Assembly (NCBI RefSeq): GCF_021560175.1
Contig: NZ_CP091110.1
Location: 3,846,501-3,910,500, forward strand
From: Neobacillus drentensis
GTDB lineage: Bacteria > Bacillota > Bacilli > Bacillales > Cytobacillaceae
Length of the DNA: 64,000 nucleotides
Reading direction: 5' to 3'
Shown here: one piece after another, positions 31,346 to 40,113 of the stretch
How the letters are laid out: every line of letters starts with the position of its first letter
Position numbering within the stretch: position 1 is the stretch's first letter
Translations under genes and position numbers: made by a program
The notes under the pieces: generated by a model
What the model saw: only the letters and a program-made list of their open reading frames with translations
Database searches by the model: none
Told to the model about the DNA's origin: nothing

Positions 31346-32551
31346 TTATTCACCCTCCAAATCGTTCAAGGAATCTTTATTTCCGGCCAAAGCTCCAATG
31401 ACGGCCCCGCGAATAACAATTCCTACAAGACGGTTGTTTTCATCAATCACAGAAATGGGCAGACTTGCTGTCGCCATTACATCCATCAGATCAGTCAAAA
31501 ATGTATCACCAGAAACCGTTGGAATATCCGTTGTCATCACTTCCGCAATCGTTTGATTATGCTCAATTGCCTGCCGCGCCTGCTCAGCGGTAATTGCTCC
31601 CAATAGTTTTCGATTCCGATCCACGACAAAAATACTGGAATACCCCTGCTTCCGCATGATTTCCAATGCCACCCGTGGACCGCGGTCGACCCCTATTTTT
31701 TCTGCCCGCTTCATAACATGGGAGGCAGTTAAAATTTTGGATAAGTTTACATCCTCCACAAACTTCTCGACAAATTCATTAGCCGGATTCATCAAAATTT
31801 GTTCTGGTGTTCCCAGCTGTATGACACTGCCATCCTTCATTAAGGCAATCCGGTCTCCAATTCTCAATGCCTCATCTAAATCATGGGTGATAAAAATAAT
31901 TGTTTTTTTGTATTTTTCCTGGATCTCCAGTAATTCATCCTGCATATCTTTCCGGATTAAGGGATCAAGCGCACTGAAGGCTTCGTCCATCAGTATCACA
32001 GCGGTGTCACTTGCTAGAGCCCTTGCCAACCCCACCCTTTGCTGCATGCCGCCGCTCAATTGTTTAGGCAGCTGGTTTTCATACCCTTTTAACCCGACAA
32101 CTTCCAGCGCTCGTAGTCCTTTTTCCTTTCGCTGTTCTGGCGGAACCTTCTGAATTTCTAGTCCATACTCCGTATTTTCTAAGATAGTTTTATGAGGAAA
32201 CAATGCAAAGTTCTGAAACACCATGCTGATTTTTTTCTGTCTTACTTCCCTCAGCCTTGCGTCGTTCATCTTTACGATATCTTCATTTTCAATCAAGATC
32301 TCACCGATTGTCGGATCAATCAGCCGGTTAAACATGCGGATTAAGGTAGATTTCCCACTTCCAGATAAACCCATAATAACGAAAATCTCCCCAGGATAAA
32401 TTTCAAAGGAAACATTCTTTACCCCTACCGTCTGTCCCGTTGCTTTCAATATTTCTTTTTTGGTCTTCCCTTGTTTTAATAAATCAATGGCCGCTTTTGG
32501 ATTGTTACCAAAAATCTTAGAGACACTTCTAACCTCTATGTAGGGATTCAT
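31346..32551 (-). CDS. opuAA: Glycine betaine ABC transporter ATP-binding protein
   Basis: 401-residue ATPase: Walker A GLSGSGKSTL, Q-loop MVFQNFALFPH, signature LSGGMQQRVGLARALA, Walker B AVILMDEAFSALDP, H-loop FITHDLDEA. The N-terminal extension (KAAIDLLKQGKTKKEILKAT) is characteristic of the OpuAA/ProV group. Two C-terminal CBS motifs (about 280-395) are present; in OpuA these sense ionic strength or cyclic di-AMP. GAGGTG precedes the ATG. First gene of the two-gene operon. Confidence 0.95.
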   Translation of the reverse strand: MNPYIEVRSVSKIFGNNPKAAIDLLKQGKTKKEILKATGQTVGVKNVSFEIYPGEIFVIMGLSGSGKSTLIRMFNRLIDPTIGEILIENEDIVKMNDARLREVRQKKISMVFQNFALFPHKTILENTEYGLEIQKVPPEQRKEKGLRALEVVGLKGYENQLPKQLSGGMQQRVGLARALASDTAVILMDEAFSALDPLIRKDMQDELLEIQEKYKKTIIFITHDLDEALRIGDRIALMKDGSVIQLGTPEQILMNPANEFVEKFVEDVNLSKILTASHVMKRAEKIGVDRGPRVALEIMRKQGYSSIFVVDRNRKLLGAITAEQARQAIEHNQTIAEVMTTDIPTVSGDTFLTDLMDVMATASLPISVIDENNRLVGIVIRGAVIGALAGNKDSLNDLEGE

Positions 32552-32858
32552 GCTGTCACCTCATTTTTATAATCGAGCTTATCATATACATTTTTTCCAC
32601 AATTTGTTGTTCTATGTTCGTTTAGATAGAAAAACAAAATAAAACATAAAAAAAAGGATATACCCAGTGGGCATACCAAAAAAATTTAGCAATCCTCAGA
32701 ATAGTCGGAGAAGAATCGTATTGTATGCATATATACTAAAATTCTTCAGGAGGAGTGCAGTTTTACTTTTTTGGGAGTTTTTAAGAGGTCATCGGAATTA
32801 ACTAAATGGATTAACATTTATCGATAATTTCAAATAAGACAATTCCAAATTTTAATCT
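32552..32858 (-). promoter_or_regulatory. Long opuAA upstream region with a terminator-like hairpin
   Basis: About 300 bp without a gene. At about 32655-32676 the minus strand reads GGTATGCCC-ACT-GGGTATATCC followed by eight T's: a 9-bp stem (two G-U pairs) with a T-run, located upstream of the opuAA start rather than after a gene. It could end a read-through transcript or act as an attenuator in an opuAA leader. No known riboswitch was recognised. Confidence 0.45.
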
Positions 32859-32890
32859 GAAAAGCATTCACCAATTACGATGAATGCTTT
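32859..32890 (-). terminator. Terminator after the DUF1540 gene
   Basis: AAAGCATTCA pairs with TGAATGCTTT around CCAATTACGA, immediately downstream of the stop on the minus strand. Confidence 0.75.
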
Positions 32891-32894
32891 CAAA

Positions 32895-33107
32895 TCAGCT
32901 ATTTTTTGGCTTAAACGTTTTACAACAAGTCTCCGCTGAATGACCAGCTGTATCTTGGTGGTTCTTTTCGCCTAACTCAGCAGACATTTCGGTATCATAT
33001 CGTGCATGGCTATCTAGTTCAACCATAATCTTATCAGCAGTACAAACATTTCCATCTCCATAAAAAGTACAGTTCGAAATCGCACAAGAAACTTCTACTT
33101 TGGGCAT
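32895..33107 (-). CDS. DUF1540 domain-containing protein
   Basis: 70-residue cytoplasmic protein with the DUF1540 cysteine pattern VSCAISNCTFYGDGNVC and a C-terminal CC pair (ETCCKTF), likely a small metal-binding protein. The internal ATG at 33107 is chosen over a longer frame because AGGGAGGTACT lies immediately upstream and homology starts at MPKVEVSC. DUF1540 proteins are common in spore-formers; function unknown. Monocistronic. Confidence 0.88.
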   Translation of the reverse strand: MPKVEVSCAISNCTFYGDGNVCTADKIMVELDSHARYDTEMSAELGEKNHQDTAGHSAETCCKTFKPKNS

Positions 33108-33212
33108 TTTAGTACCTCCCTTTTGTTTTCCTGTTGCTATATTATCTTCTGCAAAAAGCCATTTTTCATTCCATATGATTACTTTTATAAATAATTTTAA
33201 TTTACTGAAAAA

Positions 33213-33221
33213 TGGTATAAT
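33213..33221 (+). promoter_or_regulatory. Extended -10 promoter of the EamA gene
   Basis: TGGTATAAT (TG-N-TATAAT), 47 bp upstream of the ATG; no clear -35. Confidence 0.45.
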
Positions 33222-33267
33222 AAAAAGCGCATGAAGAGAATGAGTTTGTATAATAAAGGGGATTTTT

Positions 33268-34164
33268 ATGAATAAAAAAGCTTTGCTTATGGCAATGATA
33301 ACGGTAATTATCTGGGGATCTGCATTCGCTGCCATCCGTGCAAGTTTGCAAGGTGGTTATTCTTCTGGCCATTTGGTTTTATTTCGCTATTTAATTGCTT
33401 CTTTCTCATTTGTCCTATATGCACTCATTCCCGGAGTGAAATTTCGCTTTCCAGCCAAGAAAGACTGGATACGGCTTTTGCTTTTGGGATGGATTGGTAT
33501 TAGCACCTATCATATTGGGGTAACCTTTGGTTCTCAAACTGTTTCTGCCGGAACCGCTGCTATGCTTATAGCATCTTCGCCCATTTTTACCACGATTATT
33601 GCGATACTTGTCCTAAAAGAGCGGCTTGAACGAATGGGTTGGATTGGACTTTTTATTGGTTTTGCAGGTATTGCCATTATTACCATCGGTTCAAATGACA
33701 CCTTGACTTTTTCACCAGGAATTATCTTTGTATTAGTTGCTGCGTTAGCAACTTCTGTTTTCTTTGTTTTACAAAAACCACTTTTTACTCGCTACAAACC
33801 GATTGAATTAACCGCTTATTTTACCTGGGCTGGAACGCTGCCATTTTTATTTTTCTCACCAGGCTTGATTGAGGGAATTCAACATGCAACGTTAGAAGCC
33901 AATTTGTCAGCGATCTATGTAGGAATTTTCCCAGCAGGTATAGCTTATGTAACATGGGCTATTGCTTTATCCATGGGAAATGCAAGCTCGGTTTCAACCC
34001 TTCTTTATATTGAACCTGTATTCGCGATTATAGTGGCTTGGGTATGGCTTAGAGAGCTTCCAAGTACACTATCTATTGTAGGGGGAATTGTTACCGTTTC
34101 GGGGGTATTATTGGTAAATTTGTTAGGTAAAAAGAAAACAGTTGGGATGACAATTGACTATTAA
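33268..34164 (+). CDS. EamA (DMT superfamily) transporter
   Basis: 298-residue protein with ten transmembrane helices in two EamA repeats: VIIWGSAFAAIRASL and GTAAMLIASSPIFTTIIAIL in the first, SVFFVLQKPLFTRY and SSVSTLLYIEPVFAIIVAWV in the second. Probably a metabolite or amino-acid exporter; substrate unknown. It is not a close duplicate of the 3928-4860 transporter. GGGGATT precedes the ATG and a terminator follows. Confidence 0.9.
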   Translation: MNKKALLMAMITVIIWGSAFAAIRASLQGGYSSGHLVLFRYLIASFSFVLYALIPGVKFRFPAKKDWIRLLLLGWIGISTYHIGVTFGSQTVSAGTAAMLIASSPIFTTIIAILVLKERLERMGWIGLFIGFAGIAIITIGSNDTLTFSPGIIFVLVAALATSVFFVLQKPLFTRYKPIELTAYFTWAGTLPFLFFSPGLIEGIQHATLEANLSAIYVGIFPAGIAYVTWAIALSMGNASSVSTLLYIEPVFAIIVAWVWLRELPSTLSIVGGIVTVSGVLLVNLLGKKKTVGMTIDY

Positions 34165-34241
34165 TTTAGTTACACGCATAATGGTGAACTGGTTTGAATA
34201 AAAGAACGATCGTATATTTCTTTTAAAACAATTAACCATAA

Positions 34242-34282
34242 AAAAAAAACGGGACATCTTTTAAAGAGGTCCCATTTTTTGG
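34242..34282 (+). terminator. Terminator after the EamA gene
   Basis: GGGAC-ATCTTT and AAAGAG-GTCCC form the stem; A-tract before, T-tract after. Confidence 0.8.
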
Positions 34283-34348
34283 TGGATTAAATTCTCGTAA
34301 GTAATAAATAATGCAATTTGGGTAGCCAAGGGGTTATTGATGACTGTC

Positions 34349-34660
34349 ATTGAATTATTTTTCGTGCTTGGGTCGTCAATCACGGCTATTGTCTACCTTC
34401 AACGAATTATTTTTCAAGCTTCGGTCGTCTATCAGGGCTGTTATCTACCTTCATTGAATTATTTTTCAAACTTGGGTCGTTAATCAAGGCTATTGTCTAC
34501 CTTCATCGAATTATTTTTCAAACTTGGGTCGTCAATCAGGGCTATTGTCTACCTTCATTGAATTATTTTTCAAACTTGGGTCGTTAATCAAGGCTGTTGT
34601 CTACCTTCATTGAATTATTTTATAAGCTTGGGTAGTCAATCAAGGCCATTGACTACCCTC
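34349..34660. repeat. Six tandem 52-bp repeats, each an imperfect hairpin
   Basis: Six adjacent 52-bp units start at 34349, 34401, 34453, 34505, 34557 and 34609, each beginning ATTGAATTATTTTTC (or a variant) and ending GTCTACCTTC (last unit GACTACCCTC). A degenerate partial unit precedes (about 34296-34348) and a fragment follows (34661-34690). Each unit contains an inverted repeat of the GGTCGTCAAT...ATTGTCTACC type. In the last unit it is perfect: GGGTAGTCAAT-CAAGGCC-ATTGACTACCC (34630-34658), then a T-run. The array fills the gap between the EamA gene and mhqO. No open reading frame is credible. Confidence 0.92.
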
Positions 34661-34668
34661 TTTTTTTT
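34630..34668. terminator. Perfect terminator hairpin in last repeat unit
   Basis: An 11-bp perfect stem with a 7-nt loop followed by eight T's on the plus strand; on the minus strand it lies 19 bp after the mhqO stop. It probably terminates mhqO and blocks read-through from the left. Confidence 0.85.
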
Positions 34669-34686
34669 ATTTTTCAAGATAGGTTG

Positions 34687-35628
34687 TCAAGCATCTAAAT
34701 TTCTTACTTCAAAAGGCAGCAAGCCTCTCTCAATTTGACCTCTATATGGTTCATACTGTTCAGGCAGCATTAATTTTTCACCCATCGTTTCATATGATTC
34801 ATCAAGTGCGAATCCTGGAGGATCTGTCGCAATTTCAAATAGTATTTCGCCATGCTCCCTAAAATAAACCGCATTAAAATAATTTCTGTCCTTAACAGGA
34901 GTGACTCCATATCCATTCGCTGCAACATGTTGTTTCCAATACAATTGGTCTTGGTCATTCAATGCCCGCCAAGCAATGTGGTGTACCGTTCCCACACCCA
35001 TTTGTCCGCGTCCAATCGGCGATAATTTAAGGTCGATCACATTACCAATATCTGCGGTAGAGCGGAACCGAGTGAAATCCCCCTCATTCCCGATTACTTC
35101 AAGACCTAATACTTTTTCTAACAATTCAGCCGTTTTGTTAGGCTGGGTTGATAATAAAGTCGCTCCGCCAAAACCTTTGATAGCGACTTCTGATGTTACT
35201 TCACCAAAGCTCCATGGATTGATTTCCCCTTCTTCTCTTTCCACTAATTCTAAGTGAAGACCATGTGGATCATCAAATTCCAGATATTGCTCCCCAAAAC
35301 GTTCCATTTTCGTAAAAGGAATTTGGAACGTTTCAAGTCTTTGTTCCCAAAATTTAAATGAACCCTTTGGAACGACATATGAAGTAACGCCTACCTGACC
35401 GTCACCAATGATTCCTTGGCGAGCCCCAGCCCATGGAAAGAAAGTAATAATAGTTCCTGGTTTTCCACCTTCATTCCCGAAGTACAGGTGATAGGTCTCT
35501 GGATCATCAAAATTAACCGTTTGTTTTACCAAACGTAACCCTAAAACTCCAGCGTAAAAATCAACATTCTCTTGAGGATGACCGACAATCGCAGTGATAT
35601 GGTGAATCCCCATTATTTTTTTAGTCAT
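34687..35628 (-). CDS. mhqO: MhqO-type ring-cleaving dioxygenase (VOC superfamily)
   Basis: 313-residue protein of two tandem glyoxalase/VOC modules, MhqO/MhqE/MhqA type: thiol-dependent or extradiol dioxygenases that detoxify methylhydroquinone and catechol. The metal site is suggested by IHHITAIVG (His), VHHIAWRA (His) and GEILFEIATDPPGF (Glu). ATG at 35628 is used because AAAGGAG lies 9 nt upstream, inside a longer in-frame extension. Upstream at 35712-35727 is an MhqR-like operator, and mhqP and mhqR follow in order on the same strand. Confidence 0.9.
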   Translation of the reverse strand: MTKKIMGIHHITAIVGHPQENVDFYAGVLGLRLVKQTVNFDDPETYHLYFGNEGGKPGTIITFFPWAGARQGIIGDGQVGVTSYVVPKGSFKFWEQRLETFQIPFTKMERFGEQYLEFDDPHGLHLELVEREEGEINPWSFGEVTSEVAIKGFGGATLLSTQPNKTAELLEKVLGLEVIGNEGDFTRFRSTADIGNVIDLKLSPIGRGQMGVGTVHHIAWRALNDQDQLYWKQHVAANGYGVTPVKDRNYFNAVYFREHGEILFEIATDPPGFALDESYETMGEKLMLPEQYEPYRGQIERGLLPFEVRNLDA

Positions 35629-35711
35629 AGTGGAACACTCCTTTTTCATAGGATAGTTATTTTGTTCCTAGTTAAAACATTAAAACCTAAGATTTTTATT
35701 TGAATTTAAGA

Positions 35712-35727
35712 ATCTCTACTTCAAGAT
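35712..35727. promoter_or_regulatory. MhqR-like operator upstream of mhqO
   Basis: ATCTCTACTTCAAGAT matches the perfect palindrome ATCTCGAATTCGAGAT at 12 of 16 positions, between mhqP and mhqO. Confidence 0.55.
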
Positions 35728-35729
35728 AT

Positions 35730-36128
35730 TTAAAATAAAAATGCGTCTAAAGCATATTGACCAGGACCTATTAGCGCTACACCTATCGTCACCGCAAGTA
35801 AAGTTAAGTTATATTCATAGCCATTGGACGTTGCCCATAACCCATTAGCACCATGTACCTTCACAATTGCCATTACCATCGTTCCTGCAATGATGAAACC
35901 AGCTAGGGGCGTTAGAAGACCAACAGCAAACAATATTCCGCCAACAAGTTCAGCTAATCCTGCGAAAAGGGCCATGGTTACACCCGGCTTCATTCCAATC
36001 GACTCAAACCATCCACCTGTTCCTTTTAAACCGTACCCGCCGAACCAGCCAAACAATTTCTGTGCACCGTGACCAACAAAAAGTAAACCGATTACTAAAC
36101 GAATAATTAATAAACCAATATTTATCAT
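35730..36128 (-). CDS. mhqP: DoxX family membrane protein (MhqP-like)
   Basis: 132-residue, four-helix DoxX protein: [30 protein letters not shown] N-terminus, [21 protein letters not shown] in the middle. In B. subtilis, mhqP (ydfP) lies with mhqO and mhqN under MhqR control and is induced by quinones; the same pairing is seen here. The gene stops just before the mhqO operator and begins 23 bp downstream of a perfect MhqR operator. Confidence 0.88.
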   Translation of the reverse strand: MINIGLLIIRLVIGLLFVGHGAQKLFGWFGGYGLKGTGGWFESIGMKPGVTMALFAGLAELVGGILFAVGLLTPLAGFIIAGTMVMAIVKVHGANGLWATSNGYEYNLTLLAVTIGVALIGPGQYALDAFLF

Positions 36129-36151
36129 CTTAAAATCCTCCTAAGTTTTTT

Positions 36152-36167
36152 ATCTCGAATTCGAGAT
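36152..36167. promoter_or_regulatory. Perfect MhqR operator upstream of mhqP
   Basis: ATCTCGAATTCGAGAT is a perfect 16-bp palindrome and matches the MhqR site I recall from B. subtilis (TATCTCGAATTCGAGATA). Confidence 0.85.
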
Positions 36168-36181
36168 ATTTATCAAAAAAA

Positions 36182-36604
36182 TTAAACTTTATTCCTTACC
36201 TTTTTCAACAAGCGAACCAATGTCTCTGCTTCTTCGGAATTTAACGAATCAAACATATCATCCACTACCTGATGATAGTTAGGCATTATTTTATCCATAA
36301 ATTCATTTCCTTCATCAGTTAATGAAACATGGATTGCTCTTCGATCATTAGGGCAGTCACTTCTATTTAATAGACCTTTTTGTTCTAACTTATCTATCAC
36401 ATAGGTCATGGAACCACTTGAGATTAAGATGCAATTCCCAATCTGTTGAATGGTTTGTTTCCCTTTTTGGTAAAGGACTTCCAAAACCGAGAATTCCGGA
36501 ATATTTAGCTTGTTTTTGGACATTTCTTCCTTCATTCGATCATGGACTGCTTTTGATGTTTGCATTAATTGCAGAAAGGGTAAATTCGTGCATTTCTTCA
36601 CCAT
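36182..36604 (-). CDS. mhqR: MarR family repressor (MhqR-like)
   Basis: 140-residue winged-helix repressor: IPEFSVLEVLYQKGKQTIQQ, recognition helix region SSGSMTYVIDKLEQKGLLNR, wing DRRAIHVSLTDEG. Resembles B. subtilis MhqR (YkvE), which responds to methylhydroquinone, and the target genes mhqP and mhqO are adjacent; in B. subtilis the regulator is unlinked to mhqNOP. GGAGGTGAG precedes the ATG. A degenerate copy of the operator sits upstream of its own start (36638-36653), consistent with autoregulation. Confidence 0.88.
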   Translation of the reverse strand: MVKKCTNLPFLQLMQTSKAVHDRMKEEMSKNKLNIPEFSVLEVLYQKGKQTIQQIGNCILISSGSMTYVIDKLEQKGLLNRSDCPNDRRAIHVSLTDEGNEFMDKIMPNYHQVVDDMFDSLNSEEAETLVRLLKKVRNKV

Positions 36605-36637
36605 TTAACTCACCTCCAATAAATCTTGAATTAATAT

Positions 36638-36653
36638 ATCTTGAATATGAGAT
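36638..36653. promoter_or_regulatory. MhqR-like operator upstream of mhqR
   Basis: ATCTTGAATATGAGAT matches the perfect operator at 13 of 16 positions and lies 34 bp upstream of the mhqR start. Confidence 0.65.
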
Positions 36654-36905
36654 AATGATAATACGAATAACGTTATTTGTCAACAACCATTTTAAATGTT
36701 TTGCCATTTGAATATTTGTAAGATGATTCTACTGTTCAGAGATGCCCTCTCGCACATGAGTTGGAGCAAATTCCTACTCGGCTGATTTATCTATTTGTTT
36801 TATCTATTATTAACTTATTTTCCCATTACTTCTTGTATAATAGATATAGAAATAATTTCTTTTTCGACTTATCCAAATGATATGGTTTTTAAAGGAGGTG
36901 TTTGT

Positions 36906-38018
36906 TTGATAAAAAGGAAAATCAATAGCAGCAAGAAAACCTCATTAGGCGTATTAGGGACAATTGGTGCTATATTATTGGGTAAATTAAAATATGTTCT
37001 CGTAGTGTTAAAACTCCTTAAACTTCAAACACTTTTGAGCATGTTTATTACTCTCGGATCCTACGCCCTCATTTTTGGCTGGGAGTTTGCCGTTGCGATC
37101 GTCTATTTATTATTCATTCACGAAATGGGTCATGCCTACGCAGCGAAAAGGATTAAACTACCAGTAAGCCCAGCTATATTTATTCCTTTTATGGGGGCGG
37201 TTATTGGGATGAAGGAAATGCCAAAAAATGCAAAAGATGAGGGCTTTGTAGCCTATATGGGACCTTTATTCGGATTGATATCCTTTTTGCCGGCGATTCC
37301 TTTGTATGATCATACACATGAACCGTTCTGGGCGCTTCTAATTATTTTAGGAGGAATGATCAATTTATTTAATCTAATTCCTATTACTCCATTAGATGGC
37401 GGAAGAATTGCCGCTGGAATTAGTACTAAGCTATGGGGTTTAGGAATCATTTTGTTATTAGCTTACTCCATATATAAATTAAGCTTCATAGGTTTTATCA
37501 TCGTCCTTCTGGGCTCCCGAGAATGGTACAAATTATATAAAAAACAAAAACGGTTAAAGGATGATCAATTAGAGGTGCAAGAACTAGAAGTTCTAATTGA
37601 GAATATTTCTCTAGAATCTCATTCTCTAGATTCGACTTATGAAATGATTAGAAAGGCAAAATGGAAAATCGCAAATTTAGAGATTACTCAACTATTAAAT
37701 ACACTGACTTTGGAAATTGAAAAAATGAAAAAGGATCTTTATTTGCAACAATTGTCTGGTACTTATCATTTGAGTGATGAAGCTATTCATTACAATCAAC
37801 CCGTTATTTTAGATATTCTTAACCAATTACAAGAAAAATTATCAGCGTATAAAAAAGATATACTGATAACAAAAAGTTATTATAAAACGGATAAAAAAAC
37901 GAAACTGCAATTATTTTTGATTTATATCGGTTTAGTCCTTGCCCTAACGATTAGTTATTATTATGGTAATGAAATCCTCATGAATCATCCAGAAATACAA
38001 AATGAGTTGAATAAGTAA
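36906..38018 (+). CDS. M50 (site-2 protease family) membrane metalloprotease
   Basis: 370-residue intramembrane zinc protease. HEMGH at about 72-76 provides the two His ligands and catalytic Glu; NLIPITPLDGGRIAAG carries the third ligand Asp. About six helices in the first 215 residues are followed by a long coiled-coil-rich cytoplasmic segment (about 220-345) and a last hydrophobic helix. The start is TTG at 36906 with AAAGGAGGTG upstream; the frame is open further upstream but that part is AT-rich leader without a better ribosome binding site. Substrate unknown: no anti-sigma gene is nearby. Confidence 0.85.
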   Translation: MIKRKINSSKKTSLGVLGTIGAILLGKLKYVLVVLKLLKLQTLLSMFITLGSYALIFGWEFAVAIVYLLFIHEMGHAYAAKRIKLPVSPAIFIPFMGAVIGMKEMPKNAKDEGFVAYMGPLFGLISFLPAIPLYDHTHEPFWALLIILGGMINLFNLIPITPLDGGRIAAGISTKLWGLGIILLLAYSIYKLSFIGFIIVLLGSREWYKLYKKQKRLKDDQLEVQELEVLIENISLESHSLDSTYEMIRKAKWKIANLEITQLLNTLTLEIEKMKKDLYLQQLSGTYHLSDEAIHYNQPVILDILNQLQEKLSAYKKDILITKSYYKTDKKTKLQLFLIYIGLVLALTISYYYGNEILMNHPEIQNELNK

Positions 38019-38052
38019 AAACGCAATCCAAAAAATGTAATCCAAACAACCC

Positions 38053-38094
38053 AAAAAGGTACACCACAATTTAATCCGTGGTGTACCCTTTTCA
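38053..38094. terminator. Bidirectional terminator between M50 and MFS genes
   Basis: AAAAGGTACACCAC pairs with GTGGTGTACCCTTTT around a 10-nt loop. Confidence 0.9.
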
Positions 38095-38140
38095 AAGAGA
38101 ACTGATTGAATCGTATATAGCACAAGAACGACAGTACATA

Positions 38141-39421
38141 TTAAATTAATTCATTTTTCTTTTTTAATATCATATATAGGATGATGCTGCACACCGAGCA
38201 TAAAAGAGCTAGAGAAGCAATAAACCCGTATCCTGCCTGTAATCCCACTACCTCGTTTACAGATCCCCCATCACCATTGAACATCTTACTAACTAAATCG
38301 ATAATAAAACCTATCATTAGGTTTCCGATTACACTGGCAATCCCCATGAGTGTAACAGTAAATGTAATTGCTGTACCTGTACCTTTTGGGTAGCGTTTAG
38401 CTAAAAGTGCCATGACAGTTGGATATATTAACGCAATCCCCACTCCAGATATAGCAAATAGGATAGCTCCTTTTTCTCCTGCCAAAATCGCAGCGAATCC
38501 GCATATGCCTGAAAAGGCCGAGGCAATAATGATCGATAAGGTAAAACCAATTTTATCAGTGATCGACCCTAAAAAAAGTCTGGCGAGCATAAAAAATAAG
38601 AAAAACATCGATAACATCTTAGATGCATCGTTTATGTTCCATTTATAGGCTTTTACCAAAAACTGTACAAGCCAACTTCCAATCGCAAGCTCTGAGACCA
38701 CACCGAAAGAAAGAACCGCAACGATGAGCCATGCGACAGGGTCGCGAATTAGAGAATGATAGGAAGTAGTTTCCTCAACTTCATGCGTCTCGTTAGGAAT
38801 TTTCCCTAATAGAGAAGGCACAATTGGCAGCAGTGACAATAATAGAACCAAGAGGTACATCCCCCGCCACCCCAGTTCTTCACCAAAAACATTCCAGCCC
38901 ATTATGGACGCTGCAATAGTCGGGGCAACGGTTGAACTAAGCCCGTAAAAAAAGTGAGAAAGGTTCATCATCGCACCCGTATTTTTAGTGAATATTCGAG
39001 CCGCCATGATTCCTAGTCCAATCTCCAGAACGCCGTTTCCAATGTACAGTAAAAAGAACGAAGCAGAGAGAGATGCATAATTAGCTGAAAAATAAATAAC
39101 AAATCCAGCTAGTGCCATTGATAAAAATGCAATGACTCCGGTCCATTTAATCCCTATTTTATTGCTAAGTGCTGATGTAAATGAACAGGCAAGCAGATAG
39201 CCTAAAGAATTCAAGGCTAGTAAAATGCCAATTTGTGACTGACTTAAATGTAGTTCGTTTTGGATGATTGGAATAGCTGGTCCTTTTATGTTTTCAGATA
39301 AACCAAAAATTAGAAAGCCGCCAAAAACGATACTAAGTAATAGATAATAATTGTATTTAGGATTTACCTTAAGGGCATTGCTACTTTTTTCAGTACTTAG
39401 AGCTTGTTGTTGTGTTTCCAT
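38141..39421 (-). CDS. MFS transporter
   Basis: 426-residue, twelve-helix major facilitator. Motif-A-like loop NKIGIKWTG after helix 2, SITDKIGF after helix 8, and FGLSENIKGPAIPIIQNEL at the start, a pattern seen in FucP/YfkF-like sugar or drug carriers. Substrate not deducible. It is monocistronic, with AAAGGAAC before the ATG. Confidence 0.85.
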   Translation of the reverse strand: METQQQALSTEKSSNALKVNPKYNYYLLLSIVFGGFLIFGLSENIKGPAIPIIQNELHLSQSQIGILLALNSLGYLLACSFTSALSNKIGIKWTGVIAFLSMALAGFVIYFSANYASLSASFFLLYIGNGVLEIGLGIMAARIFTKNTGAMMNLSHFFYGLSSTVAPTIAASIMGWNVFGEELGWRGMYLLVLLLSLLPIVPSLLGKIPNETHEVEETTSYHSLIRDPVAWLIVAVLSFGVVSELAIGSWLVQFLVKAYKWNINDASKMLSMFFLFFMLARLFLGSITDKIGFTLSIIIASAFSGICGFAAILAGEKGAILFAISGVGIALIYPTVMALLAKRYPKGTGTAITFTVTLMGIASVIGNLMIGFIIDLVSKMFNGDGGSVNEVVGLQAGYGFIASLALLCSVCSIILYMILKKKNELI

Positions 39422-39626
39422 GAATGTTCCTTTCTTTATAAAAAATTATCTAATCTATCATGTACGTCTTCTTATCATTTATTTGCATGCATATAGTTTG
39501 ATAAGTAAAGCACCAAAACCATAGGGACCATCCCGCCTTTTTACTTCAGATAAGATTCTGCTGCTGTATATGATTTATTTTTCGGGTTTGGAAATATACA
39601 ACATTCCGTAAAGGATGTGGGATTAA

Positions 39627-39962
39627 ATGGATTTAGCTACCTTTATCAGATTATATCAAGAATTTTTAAAAGAATGTGAACAAAATGGATGGATGGTAGA
39701 AGTTCTTATTGAAGAATTCGGAAATTATCTTGCTGCTATAACAAATGTGGAAGGAGTCGAAGTCCAATTCTATATTGAGTTGGACATAGAAAACTGTGTA
39801 CACCTTAGTGAGTCTACCAATCAAAGCAGACTGGATTATGGTGTAATCAGGGACGAAGGAAAGGGTGACCAGTTTGCGAAACAAGTATTGGATGAATTTC
39901 ACCAATACTGGGTAAAGCATATACCAAAACGGTACTCGAGCTTTATTCTTTATAAACAATAA
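39627..39962 (+). CDS. Hypothetical protein, 111 residues
   Basis: Soluble, acidic N-terminal half (TFIRLYQEFLKECEQNGWMV, EEFGNYLAAITNVEGVEVQF) and a basic C-terminus (KHIPKRYSSFILYKQ). No family recognised. AAAGGATGTGGG precedes the ATG at a normal distance, and codon use matches its neighbours. Stands alone between an MFS gene on the other strand and the LLM gene. Confidence 0.6.
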   Translation: MDLATFIRLYQEFLKECEQNGWMVEVLIEEFGNYLAAITNVEGVEVQFYIELDIENCVHLSESTNQSRLDYGVIRDEGKGDQFAKQVLDEFHQYWVKHIPKRYSSFILYKQ

Positions 39963-40113
39963 AATAAATTCATGGAAGAAGGTATAATTGTCTAATATAT
40001 CTTCTTTATTTTTTGATTACCAAATATGTGGTAAACACAAGTTAGATAAGACAACATAAACTATAAATCAAAATTCAAATCATATGATCTTCACGTTCAT
40101 TGGAGGGTAAATA

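Noticed and set aside
34349..34660. CRISPR array
   Set aside because: The 52-bp units are contiguous with no unique spacers, and no cas genes are present.
36795..36905. A longer N-terminus for the M50 protease
   Set aside because: The upstream codons lack a ribosome binding site and read like AT-rich leader; the TTG at 36906 has a perfect AAAGGAGGTG.
39666..39959. A 97-codon minus-strand frame opposite the 111-residue hypothetical gene
   Set aside because: The plus-strand frame has a ribosome binding site and more protein-like composition, so the antisense frame was dropped.
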